A DNA stretch of 64,000 nucleotides from NCBI GenBank assembly GCA_029891345.1, contig CM057009.1, positions 232,553,178 to 232,617,177 of the forward strand, given 5' to 3'. Positions 1 through 13,623 of this stretch are shown here, piece by piece. The notes beneath the pieces were generated by a model that saw only the letters and a list, made by a program, of their open reading frames with translations, did no database searches and was not told the DNA's origin. The stretch comes from Dryococelus australis (taxonomy: Eukaryota; Arthropoda; Insecta; Phasmatodea; Phasmatidae). Numbering within the stretch: the first letter of the stretch is position 1; the number at the start of each line of letters is the position of its first letter. Position numbers and translations under genes: made by a program.

Positions 1-7
1 CCTGCCA

Positions 8-207
8 GGTCTACAAATGTGCGGTACCATGGCTTGAATGCTTATTAAACCAGATGTCCCACGTCCAGGGGTGCGATGAATACAACAGATATGCTATTGG
101 CTCACTCCTCTTGGTAAACCGGCTGCTCTCTCCCTCTTGTCTATCCTTTTACGAAAAGGCATCTGATTCTTAGTCAAGAAAATGAGATAGCCCTTACACA
201 TTACGCA
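8..207 (-). repeat. Left LTR-like repeat of fossil A
   Basis: This repeat aligns with 4618-4854. Shared blocks include GGTCTACA, a GCTTATTAAA run, TCCAGGGG, TACAACAGAT and TAGCCCTTA. Read on the minus strand it would begin TG and end near GTAGACC. It would be the 3' LTR of the minus-strand element. The window edge is seven bases away, so its outer limit and any target-site duplication cannot be judged. Confidence 0.55.
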
Positions 208-2690
208 TCCATCCCCTCCTTTTCCCTACTCCTTTTTGTGATTGACAATCGTCTCGTCGACATTTTAAGTATGATGAATTAATGTAGAACTGTCACTTTT
301 ATCATGGTCAACCAATTCTCTATTTCAACAAGTTTCTAACATTGCTTCTGTACTGCTCGCTTTTCTGTGTGCTGTGTGTGTGGCATAGTGCTGTCTCTCT
401 CTCTACGGCAGGTTACTGTCAGTCATGCCACTAATGGCTTTTCCCTCCCCCCCCCCCTCCTTTCTGGGGCACATTCTGATATGTGTTAACCTGTTTGGCA
501 TGGGTGAATGCTCGCATCCCTTCAAGGAAATTGTACAAGGCATGATACTCACATAATCAGCTGAGGGTTGTTGAGATTCCAACACAGGGTGAGATTTACC
601 CTGAAAATGTCAATTTACATGCATTCATGCATTCATTAACACTTTAGGGAATTGTATTGTTCAAGCCCAAACTCATAATGGTGTGTAGTGATTTTAACAT
701 TAGCTGCCATAGTTCTGAAGGCCTTATTTAATGGGCTTTGCTCTGAAGCCTTTTTCTAACGTGTCCCATGGCAGGTGCATTACATGTTTCATAGGGCCCT
801 ACCTAAGTTTGGAATAAGTCCTTACGTTCCCTATTCCCTTTTTTTTTCAACATATTATCAGCTATGTGAGTTTAAGACCATAGTTAAACCTTACTTAATA
901 AAATTGGCATAACCACGTACAAAACATCTAAAAGAAACATACAAGCACTACATAGCCCTTGGTAAAGTATCTTTTTACATTTTATCTTGGTTCAATCCTA
1001 GTGAATCTTGACTGTTGATTGTCTCTATATGCTTGTGATACATCCATACCTTACATACACAAATTTTTTCTCTCACACTTCTTCTCCAGTAACTTGGTAC
1101 GGTACTCAAGCGGATTGTTCGTGGGCCACCTTCAAGGCATGTTGGCGTGTTACTCCTGGAGACAACTCACTTGCTAGTTCCTCTAAGATATTCTGGTTTA
1201 CTACAAGTAATTCAGTGACACCTGACAAAAGTTAATTTGGATCATCAGTTCTCTATTCTACTTATTTACGTATGTCTAATCAGTGGCAATTAATTACTAT
1301 AGCAATATCTCACTACCTCTAACTATGACGTCCTGTCGTAGCCTAAGCCAGATGCATACATTTGATGCTGCTTTATTTCTACTCCGCTGTGACCTTTATT
1401 CGTCCAGTTTTATGGAAGTCCTGTTTTCCTCACTCTACTCTCAGGGCCCCAACATACACTTACGTTGCACTTAGTAAACTGGTAGGATTTTCGTGCTCCT
1501 CCCAGTGCCTTCTTAGAGTAGGGCTACTTAACTTCTGCATTGGTTACCATGCTACCTCCCGATACCTGCCAGGTTTATCCTGTATTATGTCTCGAAAGGG
1601 ACGTGGAGGCAGCCCTCTTCTTTCAGGCGGCGCTGCATTCACTGCCGGCATAATTAATGCCTCATTGCCTTCTGACTCAGTGGCTCGATTGGGCTCATAT
1701 ATCTGTGGTGACCATGCATCTGTCTCCGCCTCCAGGTCTCATGCATTGTCTCACCTACTAGTTACCATCATGGGTGTTGGCTTTTTATCCGGTTTAGCAT
1801 ACCTGCTGGGCTCATTTGCTAGTGAATTCAGTGGTACGTCTGCCAGGTGCTGTACTTCTGGTGGGAGCTGTACCTCTGGAGGGCTGTTTGCCTGGCGTTT
1901 CACCTTGTCCTCATCCACTCAGCTGGGCTCATCCTTCCCATGTACTGTGGCTGTTGTTGCTGCTATGGCTAAGCGACGGTGGGCACCCTTCATCGGCCCT
2001 ATAGCCACCAGGTCGTCCTCTGGCAGCCTCCTCCTATCCTCTGGGCTCTTCTCTTGCACTGAAGACCCAGGGGTGTTGGTTCTGGAAGTCAGGTCAACCT
2101 CTCCAGTAGGGTACTTTGGTGTTGGGTGCAACTCTGGTTATATTCTGCAAGAAACCATGGGTGCTCTATGCTCACTCCCTGGGGTACTTTCCTCTTGGTC
2201 TCCCGTCCATGGCAAAACTAAGTGCCAATCCAGGAGGGGAAGGAGACTCCACCCGCTCTTCGTCTCAAGGTCTTATTGATTCTTCTCTTTGGTTGTGTGT
2301 TGACTGTTGAAGTTCCTTACCTGTTATGTGTCCCAGTGCACACTGACCATCCAGTTACAGTGTTCCCTTGTTTAGAGACTCATTTGATCTCTTTACGTTT
2401 GATGGAGTCGATATGATTGATCAGGTGGATGCATAGCCTCTTGGTTGAATCTACATGCCAGAGTGTGTAGTGTAGCTCCCAGTGTAACTATCTTGATACG
2501 TATCTGTTGGGGGGCTATCGACAGCCTCTCCCCCCCAACTTTGCCGCTTGCATCACCCAGCCCCTGATTTTTTCTGTGTCTGCTAAAGGAATCGTGGAGT
2601 AGAAGGAAAATTGTCTTCTTCCGCATCTTTTCAGTAGTTAATTTATGTGTTCGTGGAGATTTCTCTCATGGCAGGTTGATATCTCATCTG
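208..2690. other. Non-coding 3' interior of fossil A
   Basis: This lies between the integrase remnant and the left LTR-like repeat of fossil A. The part at about 1500-2300 is GC-richer than the rest and happens to be open for 305 codons on the plus strand (1362-2279). That plus-strand product is Ser/Cys/Gly-rich with no recognisable domain and runs against the element's orientation, so I read it as a shadow. I found no convincing envelope protein, promoter or RNA gene. Confidence 0.5.
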
Positions 2691-2699
2691 TCCTCTCAT

Positions 2700-4345
2700 T
2701 TACTTTCAAGTCCCTATCATGTTTGTCCTCCTTCCAGTAAACATTATCTCTGTACCTCAGTACTGTATACTGTCCTTCCCATTTCTGGCTTAACGCAGTG
2801 CATAGTTTATCGCAGGCTGTACTGAGGAGGTAGCTCTAAGGAGAACTTCCTCCCTGAGTTTGAATTGCCTGATCCCTGCCTTATGTTTGGGTATTTCGTC
2901 TAGGTGTATTTTTCTTGTGATTTATGGGTTTTTCTTATCCTCGTCAGCACCACTAAGCATATTGTTTCTGGTTGGGGCAGGGTAGAGGGTTCATGTTCCC
3001 ATTGTCAATCCTCTGGTTGATGAAGGGTGTGTCCCAAAATGAGTTGACTTGGTGTAGTGTTGATTGTCTCATCGCTTCTCCTACAAAGGGCAAATAATAT
3101 GTTTGGTAGGTGTGAGTCCTAGCTTAGTGATCTTCTCATACAATGAGGGGGAGGCTTTTCTTTAACTCCTGGTTCTTCTACTCAGTGGGGTTTGCCTGCT
3201 GGTTGTAAGGGGGATTGGGGAGAGGGTCATCCAAGTTTCCACTCCCCATTTATTGTATTATTTCCACCATTGGTGTTCGGTAAATTGTTCATCGTTATCT
3301 GTCAGTATGGCTTGGGAATATCCCTAGTGAGAGAGTATCCTAACTCGAACTTCTTTATGATTCCTATTGTCTCCTGACTGGGGAAGGGAAATACTTCCAC
3401 CCATCAGTAGAACTAACAGGTACTGGTTTCCTTTCACATTTCTAATGTAAGTTCCCATTAACTCGGCTGCTAGGTGTGCCCATGAGGTTCGGGGGCGCCT
3501 GGGTCTTCCGGTTTTCTTTGGTATCTTACAGTATTTATTTCTGCAGCATTTCTCACATTTGACTACATAATGTCGATTATATAGGTTCAACTCGTCCCAA
3601 ATGTACCGGAGACCAATGTCACGGAGGGTTTCTTGGGTCCCTGCGTGGTCGACATGTTCGTGGTTGTGATGATGTTGTTGGATTTCCAACCTCAGCTTGC
3701 TTGTGACCCAGAGCTTCCTCCCATATTACCATTGCCTGACCATACTACCCCATCCCGTAGATTGAATCTTCTATGTTGGCTTTTAAACATCTGCTGTATC
3801 TTCAGCTCTTTTTGCTTAATCTGGCTCAACCAATATTTTTTGAGTTGTAGCTGTTGTAGGTGGATATAGGTTGCCTGATATAGTAGAGGGAGGAGAGGTA
3901 TCATCCGCTCCCAGCCCTCTTCGCCTCTCATTCTGCACTTGTCGTCTGGTTGGTGGAACTCTGGTTGTTTTAATTGATGATTGTTTGATTCTGGTACTAT
4001 CGAATTGTCGGCTGCCATTTCCCTATTGTGTTTCCTTTTACTGTCAATCATTTCCTGTCCCCAATATAAAGTTGTTGCTGTCCTCAGTCAAGGATTATTG
4101 CTGCTGGTATAACCATGGTTGTCTCAAGAACTCCTCTTTGCATATCTCATGGGCTACTAAAAACTCATCATCTGTGGTTGTACTGTATATTGTCACCAAT
4201 AAAGTTATCTTTCCTTGTACTGAGATGACAAGTTCTGTCTGCGCCATTTGAACTTGTCGTCTCTGGTTGCTATAGAATGTGGTCAATTCTTTTGTAATTG
4301 CCAGTGGTGGCCGTGTCTAGTAATGCTGCTGCCGATTGGCCATTA
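2700..4345 (-). pseudogene. pol: Gypsy pol remnant of fossil A
   Basis: From right to left on the minus strand this shows an aspartic-protease-like region near 4345-4100, an RNase H-to-integrase linker (4051-3692), the His/Cys zinc-binding head of integrase and the start of its core (3689-3400), the rest of the core, and a C-terminal stretch near 2790-2700 containing KWEGQYTVL. In complete elements these parts process the polyprotein and insert the cDNA. The domain order and the zinc-head spacing identify Ty3/Gypsy. The RT section is not recognisable. The frame is broken many times and no intact protein is possible. Confidence 0.7.
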
Positions 4346-4617
4346 ATTGTTAGATATACTTGGTGATTGTTACGGGGGGAGGGGGGTGGTATGGGTCAGC
4401 CATTAGCCTGAAGGTGACATTGTGCCTGAATGACCAGCATTTGTGACCCACTCTGCACCCCGGTTCTATCATTTCATGTCAGTGATGCACATCATTTTAA
4501 TGTTGCTACTTCTGCATATTTCTTTTTTAGTAATTTAAAACTGCTTTTACGCTTGGGCAAATTATTATTATCTGCTACTGTAATTCTTTGTTTCTGATAT
4601 GTCCCGGAAGTCACGCT

Positions 4618-4854
4618 GGGTCTACACTTCAAGTACCATTTCTTGAAGGCTTATTAAAGCTGGCATCCCACATCCAGGGGAGCAAATAATACAACAGATG
4701 TGCTCTTGGCTCGTGCCTCCCATTGAACCGGCCTCTCTTTTCCTCTCGTCCATTCTCATAAGAATGGGCACATTAAATGAACAGTAGCTTTAATAAACGT
4801 GACATTGCACTTAATGTTTCTTAGCCAATAACATATATTAGCCCTTATGCATCA
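4618..4854 (-). repeat. Right LTR-like repeat of fossil A
   Basis: This is the partner of the repeat at 8-207 and would be the 5' LTR of the minus-strand element. The alignment is colinear with small gaps and about 75% similar by eye. Similarity stops sharply to the right of the shared TAGCCCTTA block. No clear tRNA primer-binding site was seen next to it. Confidence 0.55.
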
Positions 4855-7800
4855 TGTGTCAACTCAGTAGTTTGATTTGGAATGAATATTTGCTTTATGT
4901 GACCTTTCGCTGTAAAATACATAATTTTAAAACATTCTACCAATTTTGGCCGCACCGAAATAAAATCCTTTTTCAGCTTTTTGAATGAGTTCTATATATT
5001 GAATTCTGATACAGCGACGAGATCTAGACAAGCAGTTGGTTGTACACCATTTTGGATTCTGGGTTTTGGAATAAAGAAGTGGCAACATGGATTTTCGAGT
5101 TCTGTGGATCAAAATCTGAAAAGAAGTTTTTCCCCCGATTGTTATACAAAATAGTTCTTCCAGCCCTAATATCTGGAAATGGGACGAGCCTATTTACTAT
5201 GCATGCCATTGTATTAATAGCTATTTAATTGAAGTGTTTGGCAGACCAGTTTGTATCTATATTGTTTTCTTTTTCAAACTGCAGGTTTTTAAAGTCAGCG
5301 CATTTACTTGTAATAAACATGATTTAATTTTGCATTCAAACACTGCACAATTTCTCACAGTAGGTAGGTAAGTGGGCTAAACGTCTCGTCGACAGCGAGG
5401 TCATTAGAGACTGTAATTTCTCACAGTGTTTTCTCATGTTGTTCCATCATGTAAGTGCTCATGATGTTCCAATTTAAATTTAAGATTTTCTGACATTGTT
5501 TTTCTCATGTATGTTTTCTTGCTATTGTGTTTGACCATTAAGAGTTCAAGCGGCCGATACGAGTTGCTAGCCAATGTAGCCCTCTTCCCAGTCTGCTCTG
5601 AACTGAGCTGAGGGAGGACGTACTTTTAAATGTCAGTAAACTTTAACTTTATGTGTTAACTGACCAGTAGTGGTGTGTTATAATTTGTATTGATCATTTT
5701 CAGGTTTTTCCCCATGCCTTTCTCAGCCCCCTCCTCTATACAGCTCGATATAAGGAGGTTTACATATTTAATTTACGTACTAGACTGTTGACTCTGCTTC
5801 ACTCGAATGTGATTGCAGACCATGTCAGCCATAGTTTTGATATTTCTCTCTTGCATTCTACCCACTACATTAAGTTCTGTCTCAGTTTTATTTGTTTAAT
5901 TTGTGTTAGTGGCACTCCCATGTAAATAATAGTTTGTTCACTGTATTGCAGTGTACTTAACAGCCATGTGTGTATATTTGCTTGTGTAACTGCTTACTGC
6001 TTGCTCAATAAATACTAGTACAGTGTAACAGTGTGTCGAGTACCATCTCTCTTATTATGTGTATTAGGCAATGCTGTTGTTTCAATGTGATGGAATAGGC
6101 ATGCTCCTTGGCCTACATCAATGGGGCAAATTAGTGTTCTAGGTCTTCCACCATCCTATATGCACCTTCATGCAATCGATACCCACATTACTAAGGTAAC
6201 AGCCACATTGAACTGACAACATGCAAGGTTAACACTAGGTCACGCTCTTCCCCTAACCACTTCATTTAGTCACTAGTCCCTCTTTGTCTTGCACTGCTAA
6301 ACGACACAAGTTTCCGTGGAAATTTCCAGAAAAAACCTTTTTCAATTTCATGTTGTGCAGTTGATTTACTAGCATCTTTATTAATAACCATGAAGTCTGT
6401 CAGAAGTTTATAAAAAAAACTCTCCACTAATCTTTCCTGGAGTATTATCTTATCACTAGGGGAGCACTCAAATTATTATTTAACTCACTGATTTAAACTG
6501 TATTTGAGTCAAGCCTTTGTGAAAGTAGTTCATTGCTGCTATCAGTTAAAAGGGGTACCGATATATCTGGGGAACCAACCCATTCTCTCCACAAAAAGTG
6601 ATAACTCTGATTTTGAAAGTGAAGATACTTTAGATCCTAAAATAATTTTGCCAAAGTTAAAGTATTGAAAAGTTCACACTCCAACAAAATTTGTAGTATG
6701 GTATTATCATAATGTTTTCAAACTTTAATCTACCATCACACCAAAAGAAAGATTTTCCATTCCTATCAATTTCAAGTTAATCACAGTTATATGTTTCACC
6801 AATAAACATTTTGAAGCTTCGAGGTTTTTAGTTACAAGCAATACAATTGGCCATATTATATAAGAGGATGTTTATGAGGACTGACAAATGTGTTTTAAAA
6901 ATAAGCACTTAGCAACACAAGAACTGTTTGCTATTGTCCTTTGTGATATGAAAAATAAAAAGGTATTGGGTTTTGACATGTTTAAGGTTATCATAAATAG
7001 CAATCAGTTAGATAAAAAATAAATAGGGAATGGAAAGAAAAAACTTATGGATTATATGCATTTAGATATGTTGGGAATCCTTCAATTAAAAATATAGTCT
7101 ACATTATAAATTAAATTCATTTGTTGCTAATAAAGAAATTCACCTCATAAATATAATTAATTCTACAATTTATTAATATTTATTTCCTGCTATTTATTTA
7201 CCTGTTTTAATGTAAGTTGTTTGTTTATTCATTTGTATTTATTTCATGTAATTTATTTATTTGTGTTGATGCCGGCTAACAACCAGCGGTGCTAGAGCCC
7301 ATGACGGAGCTCACGTTTCCCGCATATGCGCAAGGAGGCTGATAATTTTGAACTTTCCTATAAATGTTAATTCCAGGGTAAAATGTGTTATATTGTCTTT
7401 ACAGTGTATAATATGTCTCAAAATGTTTTAAAGTGCTTGTACAAATTTTAATTGTTTGGTTATAACTATACAAAGTGCCTGTGGCGTCGAATTTAAGAAC
7501 ACTTAATATTCTGACATGAACACCATCACAAAGAGACATACAAATAATATTGAAATTCATAAAAAAATTATAGAAATGCAAATCAATATCTAATTTAATT
7601 TGTGCCATTTTATTTTCAATATAAAATTTTCACTCGGCTTGCATACCCCTTCTGCTTATGTGAACCCCAAGGGCAGCCATGATAGGTCCATGCGACGCTT
7701 GTATCTGGACAGTCAGTCTAGGAGAACTGGCGAGAGAAGACACTGTCACGTATGCACTACTACTTTTGTTCACTGATGTAGGTTTCCATAGTCAATTTAG

Positions 7801-9714
7801 TTTACTGGTTAATATTTGCTTGCGTACATTTTGCCAGACTATTTCCCCAGCATTATGCCTCCACTTTACTTATTTTTAAGCCCTTGTGGCATTTTCAACT
7901 TAATCGAGGAGAAGGAGGAGAAAGATCTCGGAGAGGTCATGCGACCCGCACATTTTGAATCAGATGCCATTTGCCTATGTTTATGGTTTTTCAGTGTAAC
8001 TTCTGCATTATTGCTACAAGCAATTTTAAGAGCTTTATTTTTATGTATGTATTTGAGGGTAATTTTCGTGTTTGAATATTTTATGGCAACATCATGTATA
8101 ACCATGTGGCCGACTGAAGTCAAGTCTTTGTATACACTATCATTGCGTTTTAAGAGCTCATTTTCATAACATTGTATTTGCAATAATTTATTTCAGGGTT
8201 CTATGTCAGTTTTATTCAGGGTTCAATGTATTTTTCATGTAAATTGATGCTCTTTGTACTTGACCTCGTGGGTCACAGTAAAGTTTGATTTCACCACCAT
8301 CAGGCCTGTTACAAGCATGTAACAATGCAATCATAAAGAGAATAATTTCTTCAGCAAGAATATTTTATCTGAATTTAGTTTGCCATTTCCACGCATAATT
8401 ATTGCGCTTTCACCTGCACCACATGGTCCGCTACGAACTTCATCCAGCAGCCTCTGTGCCACATAAGCTGGTTTTCACACACGTGCGTGTTTATTGTGAA
8501 TATCCATCTCGTATCCCATCTTATTTCATGTATCATTCAAGTTTCTATGTAATTGTGTAATTAGTGTACAGTGCAATTACTCCCGTCCTAGCCAGCTCTG
8601 TGTATAGGCCATCACCACACTAACCACGTGTTGGAGGGCGAGCCATGACGAGTTTGGGTTAGTGATGCCGAGTAATCACGTCTGTTAATGTGTATTAAGA
8701 GTTTTCATTTGTAATTCACCGTGTCCTGTCTTCAGGAAAAAAACCGTCATTCCACCCTAGCGGCTGTCGGCCCTCTTCCCTTGTGAAGGCTGTGCTATCA
8801 TGCACCTCGGTGAGATCATCCATTTAGGCATGCACTAGGTTAATTACGGGCTGGGGAGCACCCAACCAGAATTGGCTACTCATGACCGAGATAACCATTT
8901 CATTGGCACGTTGATGAGTATAAACAATATCAATAAAATAAGTCTACAGTAAACTCAATTTTATTCAGTAGTGACAGTGTCCTAGCCACATATGTTTTAG
9001 TTATTGTTTATTTCAGTGATTTTATTAAAAGTTTAGTATTGCCTACGTGTTTGTAAGTACGCATGGTTGAGATGGACACACAGAACCCACAGCATCCAGG
9101 GAACCCTGAGTGTCAATAGTGTGGTGATTGGGAAGCACCGCTGGCGCCCAAATTACCAGTAAGTATTTGTGTCTTCGTTCTTATCATGTCTCACCCGACG
9201 ACTTACATGTGCTTTAATTTTTTTTATTAATTTATTTTTTTATATATACATATTTATTATTTCTTCATTAGTAAATAACTAAATTTATTAATTTAAACTC
9301 GAATAACACAAACATATAGCCTGTTAAATATATAGAGGATCACCAAATATTGCCATCAAAATTACATTGACCTTAAATTTTTTATGCGATGATAATAATA
9401 AGATGACCATTTATATTTTTGAAGTAAAGATTGACGTAAGATATTGTATATTCATGTGACATGATACAGTAAGTCCTTGTTTAACAGAGGTGTTATGTTT
9501 CCAGGAAGTGTCTTTTATGCAAAATGTATAAAAATTAAATCGCATTGTCCCATATTAAACAACATAATTGGGTAATGTTATTTTCAATGATGCGTAAAAA
9601 CCTACACTTTATATTGTATCTCCAAAATTGTATGCTTTAGAAAAAATGGGAATAAAATAGCTTAGAAATAAATATGGGACAATAAAGGTCTCTGCAAAGT
9701 TTTCTGCATCCTCA
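4855..9714. other. AT-rich non-coding stretch
   Basis: No gene is supported here. 7140-7265 is an ATTTATTT-type low-complexity tract, followed by a small GC-richer patch (7267-7345). 8932-8937 is AATAAA, and 9142-9151 reads TGGCGCCCAA, a string typical of retroelement primer-binding sites. The 0.2-1 kb before it could therefore be a decayed LTR, but no second copy or gag follows. Short open frames such as 7816-8169 on the plus strand and 7866-8183 on the minus strand overlap each other and look random. Confidence 0.5.
5379..5411. repeat. Short dispersed-repeat-like segment
   Basis: A compact segment with GTCTCGTCGAC at its left and ATTAGAGAC at its right, so its ends can pair. A shorter version of the left half (GTCTCGTCGAC) also appears at about 251-261. 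From memory it resembles a short sequence scattered through several insect genomes. That cannot be confirmed here, so it is listed only as a probable repeat fragment. Confidence 0.3.
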
Positions 9715-10428
9715 TGTGTTCCATGTAGGCCCCCTTCCCAGCCCGTTTGTCATGTCGCCTCTTCAGTATCATCTACACACAGTGTAATTACGAGTGAAGG
9801 AAGTGCCAAGTGTTTTCAGTGTAGAATTGCATATGTATTATTTTTTCCCCATGACCATTTTTAATTATAGTGTCTTGTTTACGTGTGTCATGTGCTCGCA
9901 TCCGCGATCTTGCAACCACATGCATTTGTTTATGTTAGTATTTCTGTGAAATAAATACTTGTGTTTGTTCTTAAAGTGTTTGATGTAAAATTTAGTAGTA
10001 AGATAAGTGCAGTGTACTGTGGTGTACATAATCTTAATGCGCCAGGGTAATGCAAGTATTTAAGAGTGTTTTACTATGTCAAGTGTCATTTGTTTCAGTA
10101 ACCAACCATTCCACACCATCAATATTTCATAATATTTATATGCATCAAACACGTCAGAGTACACAACACGTACACAAATTTATATCATAACTGTTTGAGT
10201 TTATTTATTATTATTATTTCTACAATGTTATGTTAGGATTTGTCAGTGCTGTCACAGAACCTGTTGGCTTTTCGAGCACAGTGCCAGAGTCCATGCAATA
10301 CAAAAATGGCAAAACAGCCTTTTTACTTAACCAAGAATAGCTTGGCAATATTTGCATGATATATTTCTATATATTTTTAGGTCAAGTTACTGAGTGGGAA
10401 ATAAATAAACGTGCCCAACAGACATACA
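9715..10428 (+). repeat. Left LTR-like repeat of fossil B
   Basis: This starts near TGTGTTCCATGTA and ends ACAGACATACA. It contains an AATAAATACTTG polyadenylation-like signal (about 9950) and is almost colinear with 13642-14380. Shared landmarks include CTTCAGTATCATCTACAC, AAGTGCCAAGTGTTTTCAG and ACAGCCTTTTTACTTAACC. The right copy has about 20 extra bases in its second half. Confidence 0.75.
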
Positions 10429-13400
10429 AATGAATGCAGCCATAATTGTACATTGTATTCTAAACATGCGCGCAACAAAAGCATGCATTTTAAAGTTAAG
10501 GATTAAGGAATAAGTAAGGTTGTGCCACGTGATTTATAATTTTTATAATTTGTGTTTAATATGAAAGGTATAATGTATAGTTTGTAGTCACATCAACATT
10601 CACATGCCATCATTTTAGCCATTCCTCATTTATTTATATTTTTTCATCATGTCATGCAGGAAGCCTGCGTTTGGCAGCAGAGCTCCTGCACGGCCATCTT
10701 CAGTCGTCTTACTGTACTCGGGTAGAGCAGACATCTGTGTGGCCTCCTCGGGCCCATAATCTTTGTGCACCAATCATGAAATTTTCCCATAGCGTTAACT
10801 CTTATTCATGAACCTTCATTTACGTTGCTTTATCCCAGGGAGAGTGCTGCTTTAGTTTGGTAAGTTTTTCCATGGCTGGACCGTAATTTTTTACAATTAT
10901 CTACATTGCTGGCTTCGCACCATTTTTACAGTTTAAGTAACCTCTCGCTAAATGGATGTATATCATTATTTTATGTGCCTCATACAAGGGTGCGTAAAAT
11001 AAATTGTTTGGTTTGATAAGAAGTAAATTCGCAGGCGAATTTACTTCTCTGTTCCACTTCACGGACCACATATCCTTTTTTCACGTAATCGTGACATAAG
11101 GTGTTAGGTAACCTAAACAACCTCTCGGAAGTGAGTGTACATTTGGGGGATGCCAACAGCCCCTGCTACACCAGGCAATATGGGATTTAATTCAACAACT
11201 TCATTAGCAGCATCTGGGACCACCTCCCAATGATGGCGGAGTATATGGGGGACAGCCAACCGGGCCGTCGGCCGCACGACCCATCATTGTCTCGTGCTCA
11301 CAGACTTTGTGGACTGGTGCCTTTACTGTAGTACAACAGCTACAGATCATTTTAATTCACATAACCTTCCTTCCCCCAATGGTCCAGCCAAACACCACGC
11401 CTTCAAGTTGGTGCCTCACCATGTGGCCATAAACAGCAGCCAGACCATCCATCAACCACACCGTACTTCATACATTGCTTTCCAGATGCCACTTTGACGT
11501 CAAGTTGAGACCTCTACGTGTAGCTATCACATCCGGCTAGATAATCCATCAAATTTACTCAATTATTTTCTATGCACTGCCGCACCTTTTAATGTATTTT
11601 CAAGTGTTTCGTGTTATGTATTTGTATGAGGTTTTATCTAACTTGTACACATTTGTAGGCTCCTTTGGACCAATAGTCCATTCATTTTCGTTAATGGCGA
11701 ATTTTTCCAAGGTATCCCATCCCTTTTTACAATTCCTGAATGCCAGTTGATGCCAGAAAATGCCACCAAGGAAATTATCATTGTAATAGACAAGGGAGAA
11801 CAGCTGCCATGTTGGCACATGCACAAAGGGATTCGCAACCTGTGAAGTCAGCCTCGTCAGCCACCATATTGGAGAGGCAACAGAGGGGAAGCGTATCACC
11901 TGCCACACTTCCATTGCTGCCCCTGTGTCAACTATTCCTACCATGCCGTGCCACTGGGTGACTGCTGCATGCTGTGAGCCACACTGCCACGCCCACTTTG
12001 GTGCATGTAAGCAATGTGCCACACGGTCAGCCAGCTGTTCTGGTTCGCCAATGCTGCACGCACCTCCAAGCAAAAGGGATACAACTCTAGCCGTACTTCA
12101 CAGTTTTGCAGCGGCTCTTGGGAATGTGACTCAAGTATCATGTCCACCCCATCCTTGCATATATTTCACAATTATGCAGCACCACTGGCAGAGTGGGTGC
12201 CGTAACTGGCCAAAAAAATTCGAAGATCATCAGTTCCATAACAACACAGTTTGTGCAGGTCAGTAGCAGCGAAACAAGTGAACATTCATCTGGTTACAAC
12301 CAAGCAAATTTCGACGTGTGAACAAATTACATTCACCCCACCACCCACTGTGTGTGTAAACACAACATATCACCTTGTACCAGTGCCGCATGTTCACAGC
12401 AACAGCGCTGTAAGGACAATGTGTCACTCTGTTGCAGAGAATGTGCAATGGGGAACATAATCACCTTGCAACCGTGAACAAAAACATTAATCACCGCACA
12501 GCAGGCAATGAACACAGATACAATTGTGTGTGATAGTTCGCCGTTTTGCTACTACGAATTGTGAACTGAGTACGTCACTGCTTGAGTGTAAACATTACTA
12601 ACATCGTCAGATGTTGCCATAATGCACATATGCATGTTAAAATCAAGCACTTGTTCAGGCCACCAGAGCCAAGCAAGAGTGTGTAAACATTCTGACATTC
12701 TGCTTAAACATGACATTTCAAGTTCCCGACATGTTTGTCATTTCAGCCTCATTCACACCTGTTGTTTTGGGAGTTGGCAACACGCGCATCATACAGCCAT
12801 GTGTGTGTTTACATTCGGCCCAGTCATTGATCGGTTATGCAGAAGGAAGCGGGTGGCGAGCTACACACCTCCCACCCCCTTGAATCTTGTGCCGGCATTT
12901 GTCAACATTGCCACTCATCATGGTGTGACGGGTGGGGAAGTTCAAATTCGCATCCCCTTCCACTTCATCAGGGTCATTGATTCGAGCCCCACCACATGCA
13001 CCATGCCGTATGTTAACAACAATGTGTGCAAAGTTTGTTGTACTGCCCGAACAACAGTGTGTCCATCATCGCCTCATCACAGCCAGTCAGTACTACATCA
13101 GACAGGGGAGCAATACCATAATCCATCAAGCACGTGTCCCTCCGAGATGCCCAAAATCTTCATGTTTACAGGGGCTCAAGACGACACAGTTGCATCCTGC
13201 AGTCAACACTCGCCCATCACCATCTCAGCGTACATGAAGCGCGTCATGATGGCCTGGGGATACCTAGCGTCTCTGGCATCAGGCAGGGGAGCATGATCAG
13301 AGTTGCTCCTGACTCGCCCCTGAAAATGGCCTCACAGCTGTTCCCCCTGCACCACTGCAACAAGCAGTAGCAAGGACGACTTGGGGCCAGAGGACAGCCT

Positions 13401-13623
13401 CTCTCCCCCTCATCGATCCAAGCGCCTGTGCCGTCATCACCGCACGATGTGCACGGCCTGCGGGCCAGCATATATGCCCAGAGCAGCCATCTCCGCACTA
13501 GTGCATCCAAGATACCAGCAGCGCATGATGCACAACCTTCAGCCACGGTCGCACATCTACCCGACAGCCAACTGTTGTAAGTAGCAGCATTGCTTCACCA
13601 GCACCGCATGAACAGTCTCCCAT
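10429..13623. other. Interior of fossil B
   Basis: No protein family is recognised. Open frames occur on both strands, the longest being 12622-13296 (+) and 11600-12073 (-). They overlap or conflict and read as compositional shadows of a GC-richer tract. One Cys/His-rich stretch on the plus strand (about 11940-12060) loosely recalls the short Cys/His motif near the end of some insect Gypsy gag proteins, but the spacing does not fit. Function is left unassigned. Confidence 0.4.
11019..11048. repeat. Perfect 14-bp-stem palindrome
   Basis: AGAAGTAAATTCGC is followed after two bases by its exact reverse complement. A perfect 30-bp near-palindrome can extrude as a tight hairpin. It lies inside fossil B and has no assigned role. 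Confidence 0.8.

Larger units (their letters stand above)
8..4854 (-). mobile_element. Ty3/Gypsy retroelement fossil A
   Basis: A minus-strand LTR retroelement fossil. It is recognised by integrase, RNase H-to-integrase linker and protease remnants in the expected order on the minus strand, lying between two short direct repeats at 8-207 and 4618-4854. The RT region is largely missing, gag was not recognised, and the 2.5 kb between the end of pol and the left repeat has no recognisable product. It is heavily broken, with many interruptions (well over ten). The repeats are only about three-quarters alike by eye, so the insertion is very old. Family placement rests on the integrase and linker. 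The outer limits are less certain, and no target-site duplication was seen. Confidence 0.7.

Noticed and set aside
403-585. 60-codon minus-strand frame over a C-rich tract
   Set aside because: Short, low-complexity-driven and without motif.
1362-2279. 305-codon plus-strand open frame
   Set aside because: It lies antisense within fossil A, overlaps minus-strand frames, has no recognisable domain and sits in a GC-richer patch where long chance frames are expected.
11940-12060. Cys/His-rich stretch resembling a gag motif
   Set aside because: Several Cys and His positions recall insect Gypsy gag tails but the Phe-Gly and last Cys spacing do not fit, and no capsid domain precedes it.
11600-13296. 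Opposed open frames of 157 and 224 codons
   Set aside because: They lie on opposite strands inside element B with no recognisable motif. Smaller frames overlap each of them, so no coding strand can be chosen.
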